From Eucommia ulmoides (lineage: Eukaryota; Streptophyta; Magnoliopsida; Garryales; Eucommiaceae): DNA of 64,000 bases. Positions 16,402 through 29,575 of this stretch are shown here, in pieces. The notes beneath the pieces were generated by a model that was given only the letters and a program-made list of their open reading frames with translations, did not search any database and was not told the DNA's origin. Within the stretch, counting starts at the first letter, position 1; each line of letters opens with the position of its first letter. The position numbers and the translations under genes are program-made. The DNA lies in assembly GCA_016647705.1 (NCBI GenBank), contig CM028329.1:61955231-62019230 (forward strand), in the 5' to 3' direction.

Positions 16402-19400
16402 TCAGATGGAAATGCTGTTTGGAACACCCATTGCAGTGACCCCGGGTTCTGAAACTGGCTTTAGAAGCTCATACGGCACAACTCCGGCTCCATTTCTATT
16501 CTTCAGGTTTTTATCCGCATTCCTAGTATCAATAATTCCCTCGAGTTGCTTCAATTTCCCATTAAATTTCTCAAATGCAGCATTTATAATAGGATTTTCT
16601 ACCCAAGTTGGCTCTGCTTTGCCGCCAATGTACTCCTCATCTGGAGAATGATTGGACAACACATCCAAAATGGCCATGACTTTGATGGCTTGACTTTGTG
16701 AAGGCAAGCATGAGAGAAGTACATCTTCAGGACTCTCGATAAACTTCTTCCATTCTTCATCTGTTGGATCTTCAGTGGGCATTTTAGTTCTGGCAATGGT
16801 GGGCCTGTTGGGGAAATAAGCCGCGTAATTGTATTGACCAAAGTTGACAGCTGCATGGTGACCTGATGCCACCCATATCATAGTTGTGAGTATTCCAATT
16901 AGGTCACTGGGGGTGTTAAGCTTCGGCCACCAGGGTTCATCCTTCTTGTCTCCATGACCTACAGTCTGAATCTCAGTCCACCATGCTTGGATCTCTTGGT
17001 CACCTTTTACAGTGCTTGCATCAGGGTAATAATGGTTAACATAGTCAGTAACCCATTCTTTAATAATATCCCAAAGTATTAGACCGTCGTTGGCAAAAGG
17101 GTAGTCTTCAATTGCTAACTTCACACCATGTGGAGCGCTTGGATCTTCCACGGCCATGCCCCTGGCAATTAGGAAAGCACAAGAATTAGCATGACTCATA
17201 TATTTATTATTTATCTATGAATTAACCATAGTTTGTAGAGCAGTTAATTCTGTTACCTGTTAATTAGGTCTGCGGGCAGTGCCTGTAAGTCGAATTGCCA
17301 CTGCAGATCATAAGCGACAGAGCTAATCTCGATAGAATATTTGTCAGGTGAAAAACAGCTCTCGATGATTCCACCTGCACTAATGAGAGCAAAGCGAGCC
17401 AAAGCATTAATCTTCATTGTGTACCGTAAATGAGGGCGCAGTAATCTATAAATGGGATGCATCGCGCTGAGTTGTCGATTAGTAGCAATTATATACGGCT
17501 CCATGCAACAATGAGTCCTCAACCTGCAAATCCAGCAAAGGGATATGATGTATCTTTTGGAGAACTCACATAATAAACATATACATATAATCTATATGAA
17601 ATCAAAATATATGAGTTTTATGAATCGAGAATGATACATAAACAAATTTAAGAAATCACTTAGCATGGATAAATTTCAACATGAAAATGCTCTGTGGTCT
17701 CCCATTGTATTCATTTTAATGTCATGGTCACACCAATTGAAGGATAAGATATGATCAGATAAATGGAATGGAAAGATAAGAAGGGAGAAAAACAAAAGAG
17801 AAGACGTGAATCATACCAATGGCTAACTAGCTGATGGTAACAGGAATCATGAGCAAGTACATGAGCCTTTGCTAGCCTCCAAAGCCACTTGGCAGTGGCA
17901 TCCTCACCGGGTGTGAATACCTGCTTCCACTGGGGCTTTCCATTTCCATGACCAGGAGGCCGAGTCAGTTCAATGGCTAGCGGCCTCAGTATGCCAGTAG
18001 GAGTCAGAAAGAAAATAGTCCTTGATCCGTACAGAACTGTCCCTTCGATCTCTCGTACTTTGTTCACATATGGCAAGAGAAGATCATGGTAATCTAGAAT
18101 AAAGAGCTTCTTTTTTTCCACAGCCTGAACCAATTGCATATAATTGAAAATATATAACTTTTTAGAACCGAGAGTACAAGAATAACATTATGTAATTACC
18201 TCTTCAACGGTCATGTCTCCTCGAATCTCTTGTTCGATTATATCTTTGGTGATTGCTGATTCAGGTGGTCCATAAACCTTAGGATCGAGCTTACTCTTCA
18301 AAGGCCATTCCTAAAAATTTTATTCTCTCTATTATATATGCTTAAATAAGACAATTCTACACATGGGAAGAAGGCCTTGGGGGAGAGATGGGGGAGGAGG
18401 GAGAGGGGTGGGGGGAAGGCATCTTAATCAGCAAAAAGTTCTTACAATTTTTTTTTTTCCTTTTGCTTTTTGAAATGGTACACTAGTTTAGAAATGTTGT
18501 TTTGTAGACTAGGGTTATAAACGATGTCATTTTCATTAATTGGCTACTCTTGCTTTTTAATAACCTCGTACAATTACACTAACAGTAATTCCTTTTAGAA
18601 CATACCGTGACCAGACTTATGCTATATGGATTGAGACCAGCAAGAGTCTGCCGAGCAAATTCCTCATCCTGGAGCCAAGAAAACTTATCCTCTGCACTTG
18701 CATCAACAAGACCACCCACGAGCATACGCATGCACATGTGGTCATGTACAGACAAAATATCAGGTATATATACATATTGCACACACGTGGATTTAGAGAG
18801 AAGAGAATGGAGATATTGTGCTTACTGAGGATCATGTCAGGGGTCTTGAAGCGCAAAACATTTGTTTCGGATCCCAAAGCAGTGTGAAATATCCTTGTAA
18901 AGACATCGTAAAGAATGCTTTCGTTTTCACGTGGAGGTGGATTAACCCATTTACTGAACAGATTGTCAATGGCTGTGAAGTATTCGAATCTATTGTTAGC
19001 AGCTGACTTCAGCGATGACAACAGTCCGGGCAAGGCTGAGTATACTGCCTTTCTTGAGAATGTCGAGCTCTTCACCTCTGAGAAGGCTTCATCCCTTGGC
19101 ACGTAGACGTCTGAACTCCTTGACTCTGATTGCGGATCTGCAACATGTAACCAAATCTAAATTTGAGCACTAACAGTTCGTTTGGATCGATGGAAATGGT
19201 GATAATTGAAGAAAGCATGCTTCTTCTCCTTTTCTCTTGTTTTGTAATTCTAATGAGATGTTAAAAGGAGAAACGATCGAAAGCTTGTGATAATTGGTAA
19301 GTTGTTCTCGCTAGAATTGTTTAGATTATTTTGCTAGGTTAAAATCCTAATGAATGTTTAAGTCTTTCTCGTAAAATAGGTATAACTGCAATTTGATCAA

Positions 19401-20790
19401 AATAAGAGTATTTTCATCTCTTTTCTTTAATGAACTATCCAAATGCAGTAGACGTGAGGATATCATCTCTTTTTTTCACTTCTCTTCCCTAATGTGACTT
19501 TTTTGTCCTCTTTTCTCCGTTTCTATCAATCCAAATTCAAGCATATATAGCATCAAATAAGAAAAGAACACCAATCTACTGTAGACTGTTGTGTATCTGC
19601 TACTAATTAGACTCCCCTAGGGGCAAAAAGAAAAACACTAAAAATAATTCCGGAGTTAATCTGAGTTGAATCTTGTAATTTTTCGTAAGATGCGTTCAAT
19701 CCATGTAGACCTTTTGATTAGTTCCACCTCAAGTATCAGCATTTATACGCTGCGTCACACTAAATTACCATTTCTTCCTAGGGTTTATGTAAGACCCTAA
19801 ATTTTTTCACACGCACAATTTTAGCTGCATTTTAGAATATTTAGAAAATAACGGGGTAAATTATATTATTTATTATTTAATTTAAAAGTTTAGGGGTCAA
19901 TTAGCAATTTTAGAAATATGCATTTTAAAATTTGGGTTAAAATGGAAATGTAATGAAAATTTAGGGGAGGATAATGTAATTTGAGAAAAGATTATTATAT
20001 ATATATATGCATACACTGTCGGGATCAAAACGAAAACAGAGGAAAAAAAAAAAGAGAGAAGCTCGGATCAACGTGGCAATAGGAGGATCAAATTCACACC
20101 ACTTAATCCATGTATATAAATGTATTCATACACGCATACACATTCGAGAACCCACAGGAAGGAAAGCAGGAAAAAAAAAAAAAAAAGAAGAAGAAGAAGA
20201 AAAACAGAGAAGGGAGAGAGAGAGGAGTCGGTCTGGCTGTGTGATCGGAGATTGTGTGGGGGTGTGTGTGTGCGTCGTTGTGTATCGTCGTTGTTGGTCG
20301 ACGGAGGGTGGGGAGGTCCTGCCGACAGTGTGTGCGGCGTGGATGTGAGTGTGTGGGAGAGTTGCGATCACGTACGTGGGTTGTCGATCGTCGGCGGTGT
20401 CGGTGTATGTGTGTGGCCGTCCGTTCGTCCAGTGAGTGGGTGCATGTGTGTGTTCTGATCGTCGGAGTGTGTGTATGTGTGTGATCAACGTGTGTGTCTT
20501 GGCGTGTGTGTGTTCAGACGGTGGGGGTCGTCCGGCGAAGGTGTGTGTGACTGTGTGGGTGTGCGTGTATTTGATCCGACGTTGTGTGTGTGTGTTGATT
20601 GGCCAGTGGGTGTGTGTTGTCGTAGGGGATGTGGGTGTTGATCGGTGGCCGGCGGTGAGTGAGAACTAGTGAGAGAGAGGGAGTCGCAAGTGTGTGTGTG
20701 GGCGTGGGTGTGTGGCCGTCGTCAGCTTGCGGGTGTGAGTTTCAGTGTGTGTGGTTGATCCGATCAGACTATGGGTGTGTGTATTTGGTG

Positions 20791-20851
<61 letters not shown>

Positions 20852-23800
20852 CGCTGCTGTGCGTGTGGGTGTGATCGGAAGTGGGTGATCGGCGGTGAGA
20901 AGGGTCGGCCGGCTGAAACAAAACCGAGAACAGAAAAAAAAAAAAAAATAAATAAAGAGAAAGAAAGAAAGAAGAAAAGAAGATAAAAAGGGAAAAGGAA
21001 GAAAAAAAAAGAAAAGAAAAATACACAAACAATCCAAATAAAAACCAAAAATCCATCTCACGGCCGGCAAAAGATTCAGAAGAGATAGAATTCTAAACTC
21101 TCTTAATATATGTATTTAATTGTCTCATTGTGTGATTATGAAATTATTTGGTGACTCGTTGTCCCGGTTTCTCATTGTGTTATTTGTGATAAATTGTTGT
21201 GGATATATATCCGTTAAATAATTTGGACGATGTGAAAATTATGTGACAAGTATGCCAATGTGATTTACGTGTCGTATTAATTAAATGCATGTGTTAGAAG
21301 GGTTGTAGTTCTACTGAGCGTTGACTCACAACCACATAGTTTGATTGCAGGACCGGTGAGAACGAGACGGCGACGGGAGTATTAATTGAATTTTTACTAA
21401 ATTTGTAATAACCGGATTGATTATTTAATGGGACAATTTGTAATTTGTAATAATCACATTGATTAAGTTTGGAATTTGGAAAATGGGCTTGGGGTAGTTG
21501 GTGTTTAGTACCAAGAATTTAGAGCAGGGAATTGGAAATTTGAAAAGTAGAACAAGAAGTTATTTAGACTTTAGGGATAAATTTCTGGGGAGATTTATAT
21601 TGAAATTCATCCATAAATTATATTTTAAAGTCTAATAATTGTACTTATTATTCACTATTGTAATTTGATTGGTTAAATTATAAATTTGATAATTATAATC
21701 ATTGTCGCCGTGTCATAAATTAAAAATATTTTTAAAACGTATTTATAGAATTCACTTTGAGATTTATTACCGCTACCAGGGCTGGTAATACACTATATAT
21801 ATTATCAATTTTACTACTAGGTGATTTGAGACTTTAAGTAGATAAATGATGTGGAATTGATTTGGTAAAACTGTAAATCCACGTAAATGTATTTTTACAC
21901 TGTCAGTAGTGACATAAATGAATTGGGTTTAATTTATATATTATAATTCGATAATTTATATATTATAATTCGATAATTAAAATAATGGTATTTAATAAAT
22001 TTGCATTATTACCCTGAATATAAATGGATGGATTCAATATATATTATAAATTGATAAATATTATATACCAAATTTGTAAAATAAAATAAAACCGATTATT
22101 ATATTCGATAAATGAATGGATATATATTCTAATTATATATTGATAAATATTATATACCAAATTTGTAAAATAAAATAAAATCGATTATTATATTCGATAA
22201 ATGAATGGATATATATTCTAATTATCGTCGTCGCATGTAAAATATATCAAATTTATATTAATTAAAATATGAATTATTTGGTAAAATTATCGTCGTCGAT
22301 AAATAAAATTGTAGTGGAATTTCTATTTAAAGATGTAATAATTATATTTATTAATCTGTCGGATCTGTAAAATATAAATTAAAAGTATCGCCCTAGTAGA
22401 TAAAATTTATTGGATTATAGAACAAAATATTGGTTGTCTGTTCGGCGGAAATAATCGAAATAGTAATGTATTTATAAAAGGTGAACTATTTGGGTAGAAT
22501 TCTCTATAGGAAAAACCGCAGTAGCAGTCCTGAGAAATCGGGTCGATGCAGTTTAGTTGTATTGAATCATGAGAGCATTGAAGATCTATCCGTACCTTTC
22601 TTGCTCCGTGGCCTGCCGGTTCGGCAACGTCTAGGGTAGGGATGTTCCTTGCCGCCGAGTATCGACCGTTTGAGGTTCTCGCTGGTGTCGGGATCTCCGA
22701 TATCGTTGTAAACATCGTAGTCATAAATCCTCTCGAAGGTCTTATGCTCTCCAAAGCCATCGCCTCGCAGAACCGCTAGCTCTTTCTCCCTCAGCGCCTG
22801 CACTCCACTTGGTGTTTCCGATGGTAGGTATGACTGCAACCGACCACCAGTAAGTTACAAAATGATACTATGATAACAAAATTACACTTTCTCCCCTAAA
22901 GTTTCGAGTGCGGTCTCAATGCTTCCCCTGTTGTTGTAATTTTACACTGTACTCTAAAATTTAAATTTTTCTCTAATTAGTCTATCTAGAGTAGCAACAA
23001 GTGCATCACTTTAAACATATTAGTCTGTTAACTAAAAAAATTCTTCAATTATGATGCACATATTGCCACTCTAGTAATTAACGTAATCAAAACATGTTAA
23101 TACAATCAATTAAGGTGAAAATCAAACTTCAAATATTACGTACATTTAAAATTATTAAAATATCAGGGAGCACATCACTCAAACATCAAGAATTCAAAGC
23201 GCAATTTAGAATAATATTATAAAGTATATTAAAAATAAAAATAAAAATTTATTGTTTAAACCAATTTTAAGAGTTTTTATTGTAAAAAAACCAAAGTAGG
23301 AGTTATCTTTTTTTTTAAAAAAAAAAACATTCTTAAACAGTTTATTAAAATGTAACGACGGGACTATTTTGCCCTTGCATGGGAAAAAAACTATTTTAAA
23401 GAGAACCTATGGAGAGACAAAGAGAAAACCCCTAGATTTCAAGCTCCGCCACCCCTAATCAGCCGTAAACCATTCTTCCCTGCCGCAGCCGCATCATCCC
23501 ATCCACACCAAATCGGTTCATTCCTGACCACGCTGCACTCTGAAGTTACCCTCTGAATCGAATCACTTTCACTGAAGAAAAGCTCCAGAAATGAAATCGT
23601 GGGAGTTGATTGATTCTCTGTTTGTCAAACCAGAAAGCCCTAGCGAAATCGGATTCCGAGAATCCCAATGCAAAGAATGTGGGCGAGGGTTTAATGGCAG
23701 ATCTAATGTTAAGATATTTGAAATTCATGCTCCGTCTTGAACGAATTTGAACTTTGTGCTCCGTCTCAGAGTCCTCCAATCTCATTTGCAGACCATTGCC

Positions 23801-25167
23801 GTGCCGAATCTCCGATCCACGGTCGTCCCCGTCATCAAACTCGGAATCACCAATGCAACGGCCACGTGTTCACACATAACCCTTGCGCTCGCCAGAAGAA
23901 TCCGGCAACAGCGGCACTGAAAGAATTGCTGGACGAACATTGTTGCCGTCAGCAACAAGAAAAGACCAGTCCGGATGGCAAAGGTGAAGACGACGGTGAT
24001 GGGAACGATGAAGGGGGTTATTAGTTATATTTTCCCCCCTTATTCGTTTTAGTTTTCATTCCTTAGTTTTGTTTTATATTTTCTATCCTAGACATTCACA
24101 ATTATTCAAATAGTAGTGTGAATATTCATACAGGTAATCGCTATTAATTTTGGTTATTTTTATTTGTTTCGAAATATTGTGATAAATTTGTAGGTGCTTG
24201 AATGTCTACACTAATACTCCTATTAAATCTAGTGCATGCGCATTGTGAGTTTCTGTTTCGTAATTTTGTGAACATTCATAATATTGAAATGCTGTCAAAA
24301 GATATTGCACTGATGCAAATATTATTTGAGTGTAAATATCTGTAGAGTGAATATTCACAATTAAAATTCATGGGTTGATATTAATTAATGAGTTGCTGAT
24401 GGGCATATTTGAATTCAACAAAAGATTTTATATAGTCATATTTAATTAATTAAAATTAAAATGAGAAATGGTAGTGAAGAAAAACCTTGTTGGTGAAGAA
24501 GATTCTCTTCTGAGGGTTATCAGACTTGGAATGAACCCAGGAGTTGCAGGTGACGTTTAGGGTTCCATTGGGAAGACCATCGATGGAGATTTGCTTCAGG
24601 TACATCTCCTTGTCGTGCTCGTTCTCTACAAACACCGCTCCGATCTCCCCAAACTCGTGGGGAATCACAAAATCATCAGACTCGTACATCACCTCATTCT
24701 TGCCTTCGCTGGTCTTGTGCGCATACCTCTTCACTGTTTCTTTCAGAGTCCCCGTCTCTTCAAAGTTCATGCACATCATTGATCATCATCATTATATAGA
24801 TCAAATATATGTGTATATATAAGTTATAGCTTAGCTACTTACTGGGATCAAGTTCAGCAGCGACGAGCTCCAAGTGGAGGGTTTCACCGTAGGAGCCTTC
24901 GCTGATGACTTGGACGGTAGCCACCACCTTCACAGTCACCGAACTCCCCTGATCTGTAGTTGTTGTGGCCGCTTGTTGAACTGCGGAAGCTTTAATGATG
25001 CCTCCGGCGGGATTATTAGTATGAGAAAGACGACCACGTATTACTTTACTGTTGTTGCCGGTGCTGGGGCATGAGAATGAATAGTAGTTGGTGTGAATGG
25101 AAGAGAAGATCAATGGCTTGTGGTGCCGTGGGAATACTGTTGCTAAATTTCCTCCTGCCTTCAACAT
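16402..25167 (-). CDS. 13-lipoxygenase, chloroplast type, 9 exons, apparently intact
   Basis: Lipoxygenases add oxygen to linolenic or linoleic acid; the 13-type in plastids starts the jasmonate and leaf-volatile pathways. Exons in transcript order: 24843-25167, 24486-24757, 22596-22833, 18826-19137, 18606-18691, 18200-18310, 17817-18124, 17257-17523, 16402-17161. They sum to 2679 bases (892 residues plus stop) and every junction keeps phase. The Ser/Thr/His-rich start is a likely transit peptide, then a PLAT domain (about residues 75-200) and the catalytic domain. Iron ligands are all visible: SHW and RTH (about His550 and His555), SGHHAAVN (about His742 and Asn746), and C-terminal Ile in NSISI. 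The SCFSPDKYS segment carries the Cys-Phe pair typical of 13-enzymes, and ISAGG has the Ala expected for S-products. Intron 3 carries a 2.76-kb solo LTR. Confidence 0.93.
20794..20846. repeat. (TG)n microsatellite
   Basis: About 26 TG units within a wider GT-rich tract of the solo LTR. Overlapping reading frames of Cys-Val or His-Thr repeats are artefacts. Confidence 0.95.
22052..22226. repeat. 89-bp tandem duplication inside the solo LTR
   Basis: TGATAAATATTATATACC starts at 22052 and again at 22141. The two 89-bp units differ at about one position. Confidence 0.9.
22834..23339. other. Lipoxygenase intron 2, AT-rich part
   Basis: Intronic DNA of the minus-strand lipoxygenase gene; no separate gene is seen. 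Confidence 0.5.
23340..24420. other. GC-richer block with GAATATTCAC motifs in lipoxygenase intron 2
   Basis: A GC-rich segment (23400-24010) is followed by repeated GACATTCAC, GAATATTCA and GAACATTCA words (24090-24360). The Mutator-like element at 1800-3149 has the same two-part composition in the opposite order, so this may be a diverged inverted relative. I could not define termini or a target duplication. Confidence 0.35.
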
Positions 25168-25216
25168 TTTTTTATTTTTATTTTTCCCTTGCGTTACTTC
25201 AAGTGGAAGTGCTTCC

Positions 25217-25226
25217 TATATATATA
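25217..25226 (-). promoter_or_regulatory. Probable TATA box of the lipoxygenase gene
   Basis: Palindromic CTATATATATAG about 50 bases upstream of the start codon at 25167. Confidence 0.5.
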
Positions 25227-25229
25227 GCA

Positions 25230-26689
25230 CTTGAAAGAGAACACGACAAATCCGTGCCCATCATTAATAAAAAAATATATAATAAAATTTTAATATTACA
25301 CTTTTTAATAAAACAAATAAAATTTTTGTTTACAAGTGAAACACATCGTCGATTTAAAATAATGCCATTGATATTTTTTATGCATTATAAATCCTCGTTA
25401 TAACTAAAAGAAAAATAAAAGTCAATATTTCCATCATGTAATCTTTAATATAAATTAATCGCATGTCCTATTTTACACTGTATTTTTAATCTATATCTCA
25501 CGATTTTTAGACTTAACTACTTTTAGACTCATTTTTAGACCCACAATAAATTCCTAATATTGGAGCATAAAGTACATATGTATCATTTGGGTATTTTGAT
25601 TGATGTGCAAAATTGTATGTACAAATTTAAGTGGGTAATGACGTTTTATAAATATAAAAAATAAATATACTATTAGAAATTACATAAATGATGATAGAAG
25701 TAAAATAATTTTTTTACGAATTAACTTTTATTAATATACAATAAAATAACGAACAATAACCTTTAATTAAGATTAATTTTATCAATTTTGTAAATTAATA
25801 AATTTTAATTTAATTAATTTATATCTACTTTCTTTTCGGATAGAAATATTTTTTGAATAATAGATAATTTCTTAAGTAATTTAAAATGTGCAATAGAAAA
25901 ATTATAATCAATAAATTCCAATTTAATTAATTTATATCGTGTAGATTTTATTTTTGGGTAGAAATATTTTCTGAATAATAATTAGGAAAAATTATCGGGA
26001 GGACCCAAATTAGACATCAAATTATCAGTTAATTCCACTCATTTGATAATAAATCAAGAACTCCTAGAACACATTCTATATGCATGGTGCAGTCCTTGAA
26101 TTCAAATTCGCATATTTTTCATTGACAGATTTGTCCTCACTAGATCTACGGGATTGGGAGTTTTTATATTCAACAAAATCATTTTATTTGATTTCCTTGC
26201 AACATAATAGGGACTGAGAGTTTCCACATTCAACAAAATCATTTTATTAAAACCAAAATAATTATTGTTGTACACATTTTTTTTACAATCTATATAGAAA
26301 TAATCTTCGTTTCACTGTCTTTAAAATGAGATATCAATCATTTTTTTAATTTTTAGATCATTGGATAGAAATTCATGTTATATATTCAATATGATATGCC
26401 TTACTAAAAAAAAATACATTGTTACATTTGTCGAATTGCTTGTAAAGTAAGATATATGTCTTCTGCAAAGAACACAATTATAACCCATGTCTTTTGTTTG
26501 AGTGTTGAATATAGCATTCGTTATTTTTTGAAGTATTGGATAAAAAATATATTCAACATGGTACACGTTATAAGATGAAAAAAATACATTACATTATTTG
26601 TTAATGTTACGTATAACACAAATTGCTTGTGATTATACTGCTTAGGCTTCTCATTTTAGACATTTACTTATATAATCACTATCTCTACA
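25230..26689. other. AT-rich upstream region of lipoxygenase
   Basis: No gene seen. A short direct repeat (CAACAAAATCATTTTATT) occurs at about 26172 and 26230. Confidence 0.45.
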
Positions 26690-26750
26690 AACTATTTGGC
26701 AATCAAGCCCTAAGTTGCCTGGTATTTATAGAGCTACAGACCGGAAAAAA
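26690..26750 (-). promoter_or_regulatory. Orphan copy of the beta-glucosidase promoter region
   Basis: AAGCCCTAAGTTGCCTGGTA and the following TATTTATA box closely match the beta-glucosidase promoter at 8814-8840. No beta-glucosidase coding sequence follows on the minus strand. Confidence 0.5.
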
Positions 26751-27589
26751 AAAAAAAAATTGTTGTAAGAAGTATAAATTGACATCAAAGTTTCTGATAT
26801 TATCTAATTAAAAAGAATATTGTAAATCATTTTTGCTTTTCTAATTAGCAAATTCAATATAAAAAACTATAAGTAAACACACATTTTTAAATTACAAAAT
26901 AAATTATAATACACGAAAAATAATCAATTGTCCTGCAGATTAACCTTTTCCTGAAAATAATTAATTATCCCAAACCCCAAACTTATGCTGTATTTTAGAA
27001 AATATAATTGTTATAGCATTTTAGTTTTAAGTCTTATTGATTTATACATGTTGTGTTGATGTTAAAAAAATATATATCTAACCTTAAATCACCTGGAAAA
27101 TCACAAATTATATTGTCTACCAAAAAATAAATAAAAAAAGAAAAAAAGAAAGAAAGAAAAATAAAAATTACATCTTCTTAGTTTACCCCCTCATGTTTTG
27201 AAAAATCACACTGGGCTTTCTTTTTTTTTTTTTCTGCTTTTAAAAGTCAGGAAAATAGTAATTTTAAAAGACAATTTTTTTTAATTAATGAAATTTTATA
27301 TGACAATATTACACTTATTTTTATTTTACAAAATCATATATATTTTTTATTTAATAATATTTATTTTTTTATTTAAAACATATAAATACTTAATTTTTTT
27401 GTATTATAATATTTTGATTTTTTATTTATTTATAATATATAAGATATTTCAATTTTAAATTTTATATTAATCACAAATTTGTACAAGTAATTTTCAATAT
27501 TTAGTTAATATAGAATAAATAAATAAATATAATATATGTCTATTTTAGTAATTTAATAATTTTTTATGTTTTTATAAAATAATTATCGA
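26751..27589. other. AT-rich intergenic DNA
   Basis: Homopolymer- and TA-rich sequence with no recognisable feature. Confidence 0.4.
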
Positions 27590-28500
27590 ACATTCATTGT
27601 TTTTTTTTTTTTCAACCTCTATTTTTGATAAATTTATTAAACAACTCATAACTCTTTCAGAACAATTCCGTTTCTTTTTCAGAAGTTGTTATAACTAAGG
27701 GACAAACTATTTCTTATTTTTCAGTACATTAAATAATTGGTCACATAATTGATTGCCATTTTTCATGTTAATTTATTCATTTATTTTGTTAGTGATGGGT
27801 GAGTGTCGGATCGATTACCATCTTTCAAAAATATTTATGCACCTACAATTTTGATGGTAATTATCATAATATAATTTTAATTATACGTAATTATTTTAAT
27901 AATATAATTTTTATACATATTTTACAAATATAATTTTATTATATTATATATAGAAAGAAGATATAATTACAAAATAAAAAAATAAGACTAAAGTGAAATA
28001 GATGAGAAATTGAAAAAATAAAAAATTCGCTCTTAAAAGTATTTAGAAATAACAAGTGTTTTGAAGAAATTTACAAATCTCTCTCATTATCTTATTTTAC
28101 AAATAAATGAATTTCATAAATCTCTTTCATAGTACCCAAATAAGAAATTTCCTAAATCGAATTTATGAAATCCCATGCCCAAATGAAACACTCCCTTAAA
28201 TTACTTTACCCAAATACAACCTAGAGCAATAAATATAGGCTTACTTTAGTAATAAATAATTTTTTGATATTTCATAGCGTGCTTTTTCTTTTCAACAATT
28301 ATTTTTGACAAATTTACCAAATAACTCATAATTCAACACTCCCATTTCCTTTTCAAAAGTTGTTATAACTAAGGGACAAACTAAAAGGATAGTGAAATTC
28401 CTATTTTTCAATACATTAAATAATTGGTCATATAATTGACGGCCATTTTTCATATTCATTTATTTTGTTAGCGATGGGTGAGTGTTAGATCAATTTCCAT
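27590..28500 (+). repeat. Direct duplication of about 240 bp, 680 bp apart
   Basis: 27595-27835 and 28270-28500 share TTGTTATAACTAAGGGACAA, ACATTAAATAATTGGTCA and TTTATTTTGTTAG-GATGGGTGAGTG in the same order. The spacer is AT-rich and unrelated. Confidence 0.7.
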
Positions 28501-29575
28501 CTCCATCATATATTGTTTTCATTATTTTGTTTATTAAACATTTTTTTTTGGGTATCCAACAACCATATTTTATCTTTCTTTGGATATCCAACAACCATAT
28601 TTTATCTTTTTTTGGATATCCAAAAAAAAATGTCAAAATGACATTTTTGTTAATTTTGTAGCTATTGAGGGTAATTTAAAAAGATTAAATATGATGGTAT
28701 TTTTGGAATGAGCCCAAAAAGTATAGGACCTAAAAAGTTATTTTTTGAATAAATGGGACCCTAAAAAAATTTCCCTAATATTTATACACCTATAGTTATA
28801 TATAGATGTCATTCTCATATGTCATACTATCTTTGGATCCGAAAAAAAAATGTTTTTCTTTTAGTAAAATAATAAATGTTTTTCTTTTAGTAAAATAATA
28901 TATATATATTTCATGTTAATTTATTCATTTATTTTGTTAGCAATGGATGAGTGTTGGATCAATTTCCATCTCCATCATATATTGTTTTCATTATATTGTT
29001 TATTAAACATTTTTTTTTGGGGTATCCAACAACCATATTTTATCTTTCTTTGGGTATCCAACAACCATATTTTATTTTTTTTGGGTATCCAAAAAAAAAA
29101 TGTCAAAATGACATTTTTGTTAATTTTGTAGCTATTGAGGGTAATTTAGAAGGACTAAATATGATGGTATTTTTGGAATGAATCCAAAAAGTATAAGACC
29201 TAAAAAGTTGTATTTTGAATAAATGGGACCCCTAAAAAAATTTCCCTAATATTTATACACCTATAGTTATATATAGATGTCATTCTCATATGTCATACGA
29301 TCTTCGGATCGAAAAAAAAAATGTTTTTTCTTTTAGTAAAATAATAAATGTTTTTATTTTAGTAAAATAATATATATATCATGTTAATTTATTCATTTAT
29401 TTTGTTAGCAATGGGTGAGTGTTGGATCAATTTCCATCTCTATTATATATTGTTTTCATTATTTTGTTTATTAAACATTTTTTGTGGTATCCAACAATCA
29501 TATTTTATCTTTCTAGGGTTTTAATATTTATACACCTATAGTTATATATAGATATCATTCTCATATGTCATACCA
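28450..29575 (+). repeat. Three-unit ~465-bp tandem repeat, last unit shortened
   Basis: Units start near 28450, 28916 and 29386, each with ATTTATTTTGTTAGC then GAGTGTTGGATCAATTTCC. Each of the first two units also holds internal GGTATCCAACAACCATATTT repeats and a TGTCAAAATGACA inverted repeat. The third has lost its middle. Confidence 0.85.

Larger units (their letters stand above)
19788..22550. mobile_element. Solo LTR of 2.76 kb in lipoxygenase intron 3
   Basis: Begins TGTAAGACCC, ends GGGTCGATGCA, and is flanked by the perfect 5-bp duplication GTTTA (19783-19787 and 22551-22555). It has no coding capacity. A GT-rich, GC-richer segment (20240-20900) sits in a very AT-rich body. The length fits the long LTRs of some Ty3/gypsy lineages, but an internally deleted non-autonomous element is also possible. 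Confidence 0.75.

Noticed and set aside
20007-21070. Overlapping long reading frames rich in Cys-Val, His-Thr or Lys-Glu
   Set aside because: They are translations of the (TG)n and A-rich tracts of the solo LTR inside a lipoxygenase intron; no frame is protein-like.
23737-24024. A 95-residue frame in lipoxygenase intron 2
   Set aside because: Lies in an intron on the opposite strand, with no recognisable domain and within what may be a transposon remnant.
28450-29575. CRISPR-like array because of regular repeats
   Set aside because: The units are ~465 bp with no short spacers, in a plant nuclear context.
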